In this document: piece after piece, positions 58,853-64,000 of the stretch
How positions within the stretch are numbered: the stretch's first letter is position 1
How the letters are laid out: every line of letters begins with the position of its first letter
NCBI GenBank assembly: GCA_963691655.1
Contig: OY829329.1
Location: forward strand, 53,891,408-53,955,407
Length of the DNA stretch: 64,000 nucleotides
From: Toxonevra muliebris
Taxonomy: Eukaryota; Arthropoda; Insecta; Diptera; Pallopteridae
Direction: 5' to 3'
Made by a program: the position numbers and the translations under genes
The notes under the pieces: model-generated
What the model was told of the DNA's origin: nothing
The model's input: only the letters and a program-made list of their open reading frames with translations
The model's database searches: none

Positions 58853-59745
58853 ACATTGATCAAAAAGTTCTCGGAATTTATTCAGAAAATTGCAAGTTTA
58901 TTCATCGAAATCTATATTGTCCCCTTTAAAGTAATCCCCATCGACTGCAACACACTTATGCCAGCGCTTGATCCAATCCTCGATTTTATATTCGGTTTTC
59001 GGTATGTCCATCAGTGCTTCCTGCGATTTATCCATTACTTCCTCTCGGCTGCTGAAACGCGTTTCCCGTAATGTTTTTTTAACTCGATTGAACAGAAAGA
59101 AGTCAGAGGGATCCAAATCAGGTGAATTCGGTGGTGTTGGATGGTATTTGTTGGATTTTTCGTCAAAAAATTACGAATAATGATGGCACTGTACGACGGT
59201 GCGTTATTATGATGCAAAATTCACGAATTTTCTGTCCACAATTCTGGTCTCTTTCGGCGTATTGCTTCACGGAAACGCCTCAAAACGCCCTGATCTAACG
59301 TCTCTCTGATGGTTAATTTGTGGTTATTGACCAAAATTTCTTTTACTTTATCAACGTTTTCGTTGGTTTTCGATGTCGATGGTTTGCCACTGCGTTCATC
59401 ATTTTCGATTGACTCACGACCACTTTTGAACCGCTCGTGCCACTAGTAAACGACTGTTTTCTTTAGGGAATCGTTGCCGAAACACTTTTCCAACATTTCC
59501 AACGTTCGCGCACCATTAAATCCGTTTTTTACGCAAAATGCAATACAATTTAATAATAATTGTAAAAAATCTCCAACACACGCAGAGATAGATGTACTCT
59601 TGGCTACGTAACTTTTGCAAAAGTCAAGCTATGACGCTAAGATTTAGAGGGAATATCAACAACAGATGTACCAACTTAACAAAAAAAACAGAACTGAAAT
59701 CGAAACGATGGGAGCGCCACACGGCGCAAGGTGGTATTTCTTTCT
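58853..59745 (-). mobile_element. Broken mariner transposon
   Basis: The left end carries CATTGATCAAAAAGTTCTCG, the kind of terminal repeat seen in mariners. The transposase on the minus strand is degraded. I could not find the matching right terminal repeat, so the right limit (about 59745) is approximate. It lies within a degenerate repeat region. Confidence 0.75.
58898..59580 (-). pseudogene. mariner transposase, internally deleted and frameshifted
   Basis: Reading the minus strand from 59580: FCVKNGFNGARTLEMLEKCF, then KTVVY, stop, WHERFKSGRESIENDERSGK (helix-turn-helix and linker), then VNNHKLTIRETL. After this it jumps to the C-terminal catalytic region, so the first Asp block is deleted. 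Next come LHHNNAPSYSAIIIRNFL, where the second catalytic Asp of the HHDNA motif is Asn, and DPSDFFLFNRVKKTL with the third Asp. It ends WIKRWHKCVAVDGDYFKGDN. Frameshifts lie near 59110. This is the D34D-type mariner family; the copy is inactive. Confidence 0.85.
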
Positions 59746-60210
59746 CGTTTGAATTTACCATACTGATATTTTGGTATTTCACACTTAATAAGATAGAAGA
59801 AATTGTGTTAAAGAATTTCCTTTTAATTTCTTCTTCAAGTTTCCTTTTTCATACTTGTATTCAAAAACCGATTTGCATGCAATGGTAATGATGGTAAATA
59901 GGTTTTGGTCCATGAAGCTCACAGATATATTTTTCAAGGGAAAGGGAGACGGAAATATTTTTTTTGTTCAAAGTTTATTTTTAATAAAATCAGGTCCAGC
60001 GCCAAAACTTGCGGTGTGAAATAACTGTAGTTTAATATTTCTAAACTCCTGATATTTTGAAATTTCACTCCTAAGATTATGCAAAGAGAATATAAATGTT
60101 CCTTCCCCGTATTAGGGGTTAAGTGCTTGTAAAGTTAAAGCATTGAATACTTTTCATACTTTATTACTGATATTTTGGAATTTCACCCCTAAAATTATGC
60201 AAGCTAAAAA
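59746..60210. repeat. Degenerate TTTCACACCTAAAA repeat, right part
   Basis: ACTGATATTTTGGTATTTCA near 59761, CTGATATTTTGAAATTTCAC near 60049 and CTGATATTTTGGAATTTCAC near 60167 recur, the latter two each followed by CCTAA-x-ATTATGCAA. They match the series before the mariner. Confidence 0.55.
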
Positions 60211-62395
60211 AAAAATTACTACAATTTCCCTCAAACTGTTTTCTTTAAATTCACGTTTTCATTTTTAAATTCAAAAATAGATTCACAAGCAATTGCTCAA
60301 ACAAATCACTGCATCTATAGTAAACGAAAAGTTAACGCTTGACAAGATTCACGTATATTCTTACATACAGCAGCCAATACCATTACCTTCCTTTTATTTT
60401 TCACCAACTTTTTATTGCCTATCCCCGACTCCAAATACCAGAACAAACCATAATTTTCTTTGAAATTTTAAATAAATTCGAATTCCAAAAGCGAAACGAA
60501 AATTTGTTCATAATTTATTGTTAAGTATTTGAATTTATTATGAAATTAAATGCAATTTTCTATCACTTTTCCTCTTTTACAGTGCAAAAGAACAACACAG
60601 ATGAAAAAGCTCGCGTGGAAAATTGCCTGAATGCTAGGAAAACGTTTTTCGTTTTTTGTATTAACTAAAAAATGGCCAACAAAAATTTATGTATGCCATT
60701 GTATCTTTAAGTGTATGTATTTGTGTATTTAAGCGCACAAAAGCGCAGCCAAATGCACAAGAAAAAAGTAAACCCATTTTTTTTTTCAAATATGCTAAAT
60801 AAGTTATTTCACATAAATTTTAAATAAGGATTAATGTATTTCATGTTATTTTATCAAGATACAATCCTTGATAGTTTTTAGGTTTCCTGGAACTTTTTAT
60901 GTGAATATATATGGTGATAAAGATTAAAATAACAAATCTAATTAATTTAAATACTAGCGTAAACTTTTTGTTGTTGTTAGAAATAAAACAGCTACAATGT
61001 TTTGTTTTTCAAATTTACCATGTACCTTAAAACTGCTGGCATCTGCTCTTTCGAATTTATTTAGCCCCTAAATACTTATATACAACTACACATTTTATTC
61101 TCATTTTTGATGTCATAAAAATAAATAAATAAGTACTAAAATTGCATTCAGTTATTAACATTTACTTTCTATCTATGTATTCCAAGCATTTTGTAGACAT
61201 AATATTTTTATGCGCTGCATATAAATATGCTACAATAATTTAAAACTTTATAAACAAACATTTACTACGTAACTCATTATGATTATAATCAACTTCATAT
61301 ACTTCCATAATACATACTTATCTGCTACTACTAAAAATAAATAAACTCACTGACCAAAATAGTAAACAAACGTAAATGTAAAATACAAACAACAAGTGAA
61401 AGTGTTTTTTTCATACGCCAAAATGTATACTTCGACAATGAAGACGAACAAAAATTCAAATGAAGTTAAATTTTATAACACTGGCAGCCCAAACACACAC
61501 ACACATCAACATCGTTTCCTTTCTTTTTCCTTTACCAGCAACCCACCCACTACTCAAAAATATGTTGATTTACATTTTATTAGATTCGCAAATTTATTCT
61601 ATGAATTTACTTTGACTTTACTTTTGAATGAACGTTGTGTGTGTGGTTGTCTTTATATCGGCATTGTGTTAGTATTGATGGAGATGATGGGAAAAGGGAA
61701 AATGATGTTTGGCAGCAAAAGGAACAGCAAGTTAAATTTGTGCTTTATGAGCGCTACTTCTTCCTCTTCTTTTGCTATGCTCCTCTTTGCTCTTCTTTGT
61801 GTAAAAATGAAACTGAAGCAAATAAGTAAAGTTTAATGACATAAATCATATAAATACAAAGGAAGAATGAGATAAAGTGAGAGATTGAAAGAGAAAGAGA
61901 GAGATGAAAAAGCAAATTCGAAATGCAAAAGGAGTAGATTGGTTGTGCGGTTTGTAAGTTATTTAAAGAAATACACTGAAGAAAGATCACACATTTATAC
62001 ATATATAGATTTAGAAATTTATAAGCAAATTGAACGATGAGCGATGAGGACGATAGGGAGTGAAACTTATTAATTTAGGAAGAACTAGAAAGATCTAGAA
62101 GATCGCATACAATATCCCATTGATGACCTTGAAGAATTATGCCCCGTTGGAGATTAAACGAAACAAAAAAATAGAGGTGCAATAAGGAAGTAACTTCTTT
62201 TAAAACGAGAGAATACTTCAAATTTATTGAAAGTTGAAAGCAGAGACCGAAAATAAGGATTATTTTACAAAATTCAATGAGATAAATCGACTTGGAGGGA
62301 ATAATTGAGTACACCAAAACAATACTGATTGCATGCTTAACTGAAACCAGTAAAGATTTTTATTTTATGAGCGTAACCCATAAAAATTAAAATTA
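60211..62395. other. A+T-rich non-coding DNA
   Basis: No gene recognised. The 146-codon open frame at 61396-61836 is mixed low complexity (Thr-His run from ACACAC, later Leu/Phe) with no domain I can name. GA-rich sequence lies near 61860-61910. Confidence 0.45.
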
Positions 62396-63235
62396 ATTGT
62401 TATTTGTAAACTTTTATTTTTTTTTATCATTTTTGCTTAACCAAAAAAATTATTTTTCATTTCTTATTTTTTTTCTTAAGAATTAATATTATTTTTTGAG
62501 TTTAATTTTTTGGCTCAGGAATAAAAATTATTTTTTCAGTTTTATTTTCCGGCTCGGGAACAAAAAATTTATTAGTTTTTTCAAAACTCAAAACTTGTGA
62601 GCACGGAAATACATTTTTTTCCGGTGCACTGTCATTTACGAATGATTAAAAAAGTTATCAATGAATTGTTGTGGGTATGCATGGATAAAAGACCCTTCAC
62701 TTAATTGCATTGCTTTCACATGCAGTCCATCACTGTAAGCGATACCGTTAGTAAATCAATGACTCAACTGAAAAGGGAAAATTAATCGAGGTGAACCGAC
62801 CACATCGCAGAAACTGTTTTCCCCGAAGCTAATCGTCGTTCAAGCTTCAGCACACAGTTTTCTAAGATATCCTATCCCAAAGTTCAACTTCCTTACTTAG
62901 CAGAATTTTTAATTCGATTAAGTTCTCTCCATTATGTGAAGAATTCGGCGACGAGAGTTTCAAGATAAGGAAAATTTATTTATCTTCGTGCTCACAATAA
63001 CAAAGCTGTATCATTGAGTTTTTCATTTCGAAAATGAAATGAATTCCAAAGCAAGAAAATAAAACTCAAAAATAATTTTTATTTCTGAGCAAAAAAATAA
63101 AACTCAAACAATAATTTTTATTCTCGAGAAAAAAATAAAAGATCATAATGTGATTTTTTCATTTGAGCAAAAATATAAAAATCAACTAAAAATTTTTAAA
63201 CCAGATCGCAGAAATAAAAATCAGGCAATAATTAT
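62396..63235. mobile_element. Possible foldback element with tandem-repeat arms
   Basis: The left arm (about 62396-62600) has three ~50-bp subrepeats, each with AATAAAAATTATTTTTT and GTTTTATTTTCCGGCTCGGG-like strings. The right arm (about 63035-63235) has the inverse subrepeats (AAAATAAAACTCAAAAATAA, TTTCTGAGCAAAAAA). The central 430 bp (62600-63030) is more complex, with no gene recognised. This resembles foldback elements but the arms are simple sequence. Confidence 0.42.
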
Positions 63236-63256
63236 TATCATTTAATTTGAATACCA

Positions 63257-63278
63257 GGGGGGTGGGGGGAGGGGGGGG
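63257..63278 (+). other. G-rich tract, potential G-quadruplex
   Basis: G6-T-G6-A-G8 on the plus strand, 43 bp upstream of hammerhead copy 2. It can supply four G tracts if the long run is divided. Function unknown. Confidence 0.5.
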
Positions 63279-63320
63279 AAAAGAACAACAACATAAGTGT
63301 ATAGTGAAGATATTTGGAAT

Positions 63321-63479
63321 CAAATCCGTAATTCTGGGTTATGATTTCAAATATTAGTAGCTTATATAGGATATTGAAAGATTAAGAACTATCACTAAGA
63401 TCGCTGATGAGGAATCGTGGCGGACTCCGAAACGGCCGTCTGATTTGCCAGTCTCTATATACATTGTTGTTGTGATGAC
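63321..63479 (+). repeat. 159-bp hammerhead-bearing repeat, copy 2
   Basis: Same start (CAAATC) and end (GTTGTGATGAC) as 39412-39570, equal length, a handful of substitutions. It is on the same strand, about 24 kb away, in unrelated flanking sequence, so it is a mobile or retroposed unit. Confidence 0.9.
63391..63476 (+). ncRNA. Type I hammerhead self-cleaving ribozyme, copy 2
   Basis: Stem I 5' AGATCG (63398-63403). Core CTGATGA (63404-63410). Stem II GGAATC (63411-63416) with GACTCC (63423-63428), loop GTGGCG. Then GAA (63429-63431), and stem III ACGGCCGT (63432-63439). Cleavage base C63440; stem I 3' TGATTT (63441-63446). Compared with copy 1 the stem II G-U pair becomes A-U (pairing kept), the next A-U pair becomes A-C (weakened), and the stem I closing A-U becomes G-U. 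Every catalytic-core base is unchanged. Predicted cleavage is between 63440 and 63441. Confidence 0.86.
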
Positions 63480-63527
63480 TATATTTGTTCATTAACCTGT
63501 TTATATATAACTTCAAATAACGAAATT

Positions 63528-63605
63528 GACATGAACTTAAGTCATGACTTTGAAAATTAACCTAGATTTAGAATTAGATTTAATTTTCATAGTCTCCTAA
63601 AAAAA
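63528..63605 (+). repeat. Short dispersed repeat, copy 3
   Basis: GACATGAACTTAAGTCATGA, TTTGAAAATTAACC, then a small internal duplication (TAGATTTAGAATTAGATTTA) and ATTTTCATAGTCTCCTAAAA. Shared with 42711-42763 and, inverted, 52476-52540. Confidence 0.65.
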
Positions 63606-64000
63606 TAATTATTATCGTTGATCGAAAAAAATTAATATGACAAAATAATTATTGAATTAAGATTTCGTTGAGAAAGTAGAATATAGAATCCAAAACGATT
63701 TTTTTTCAAACTTTCCTTCAACATTTTCGCATATTTGATTCCAATATTTCTGTATTTTATCAAAGTGAAACTTGTTGAATTTACGTCAATTTTTTTTTAG
63801 AGTAAAGTATATTAATTTTAAAATTAACTCACTATTGAAACCGAAACATTTTTTCTACAAATATCAGTTCAAAGTTTACGCACTTTCGACCAAAATATAT
63901 CCATATTGAATCGAAGCAAAATTTCTTTAATCTAGGTTAATATTTTCTTGAGTGTTCAAGATGTACCTAAGTGTTTCACAGTTTTCCACAATTTCTTAAA
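63606..64000. other. A+T-rich non-coding DNA
   Basis: No gene or paired repeat recognised to the end of the window. Confidence 0.5.

Noticed and set aside
61396..61836. 146-codon open frame as a host gene
   Set aside because: Contains a translated CA run and otherwise low-complexity stretches; no domain visible.

Overview
This window looks like non-coding nuclear DNA from a fly (Diptera). It is very A+T-rich, full of short microsatellites (CA, GT, TATG, CAA, poly-T), and I could recognise no host protein-coding exon. I found no bacterial-style operon, ribosome-binding site or CRISPR array. The repertoire is that of an insect genome: non-LTR retrotransposons with RNase H, a tRNA-derived SINE, Tc1/mariner and piggyBac-like DNA transposons, and MITEs. 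The element tail reading GTTAGGTTGGAGTGGC on one strand reminds me of higher flies, perhaps tephritids. That is an impression from memory, not a test.

Layout. 1-10.2 kb: quiet A+T-rich DNA, an 11-bp satellite in two blocks (3601-4353 and 6279-7382) with a SINE inserted in the first block, and a 142-bp TA-flanked MITE. 10.27-14.32 kb: a large head-to-head inverted pair of transposon copies carrying decayed copies of one protein, the right copy interrupted by a 5'-truncated LINE. 17.0-18.8 kb: an inverted-repeat element with a second one nested in it. 19.78-21.85 kb: a dead Tc1 element with a LINE in its transposase. 23.5-27.1 kb: piggyBac-type TTAA ends enclosing a mariner (whose right terminal repeat is split by a SINE), a dispersed repeat and two MITEs. 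29.2-30.4 kb: a tandem repeat of about 335 bp. 33-49 kb: more dispersed repeats, foldback-like arms, a second copy of one MITE, a second LINE family at 45 kb, and a 0.65-kb homopurine tract. 49-64 kb: a solo-LTR or MITE-like segment, a longer copy of the second LINE family at 55-56 kb, a broken mariner at 58.9-59.6 kb, and A+T-rich DNA.

The most notable signal is a 159-bp repeat present twice (39412-39570 and 63321-63479), identical in length with only a handful of substitutions. It contains the complete conserved core of a type I hammerhead self-cleaving ribozyme: CTGATGA, stem II, GAAA, a very short stem III, cleavage C, stem I. The core is intact in both copies, and one stem II change keeps its base pair (G-U to A-U). 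A second theme is LINE-SINE partnership: the SINE's 3' end closely resembles the 3' end of the LINE family at 13.2 and 20.4 kb. That suggests the LINE's reverse transcriptase mobilises the SINE.
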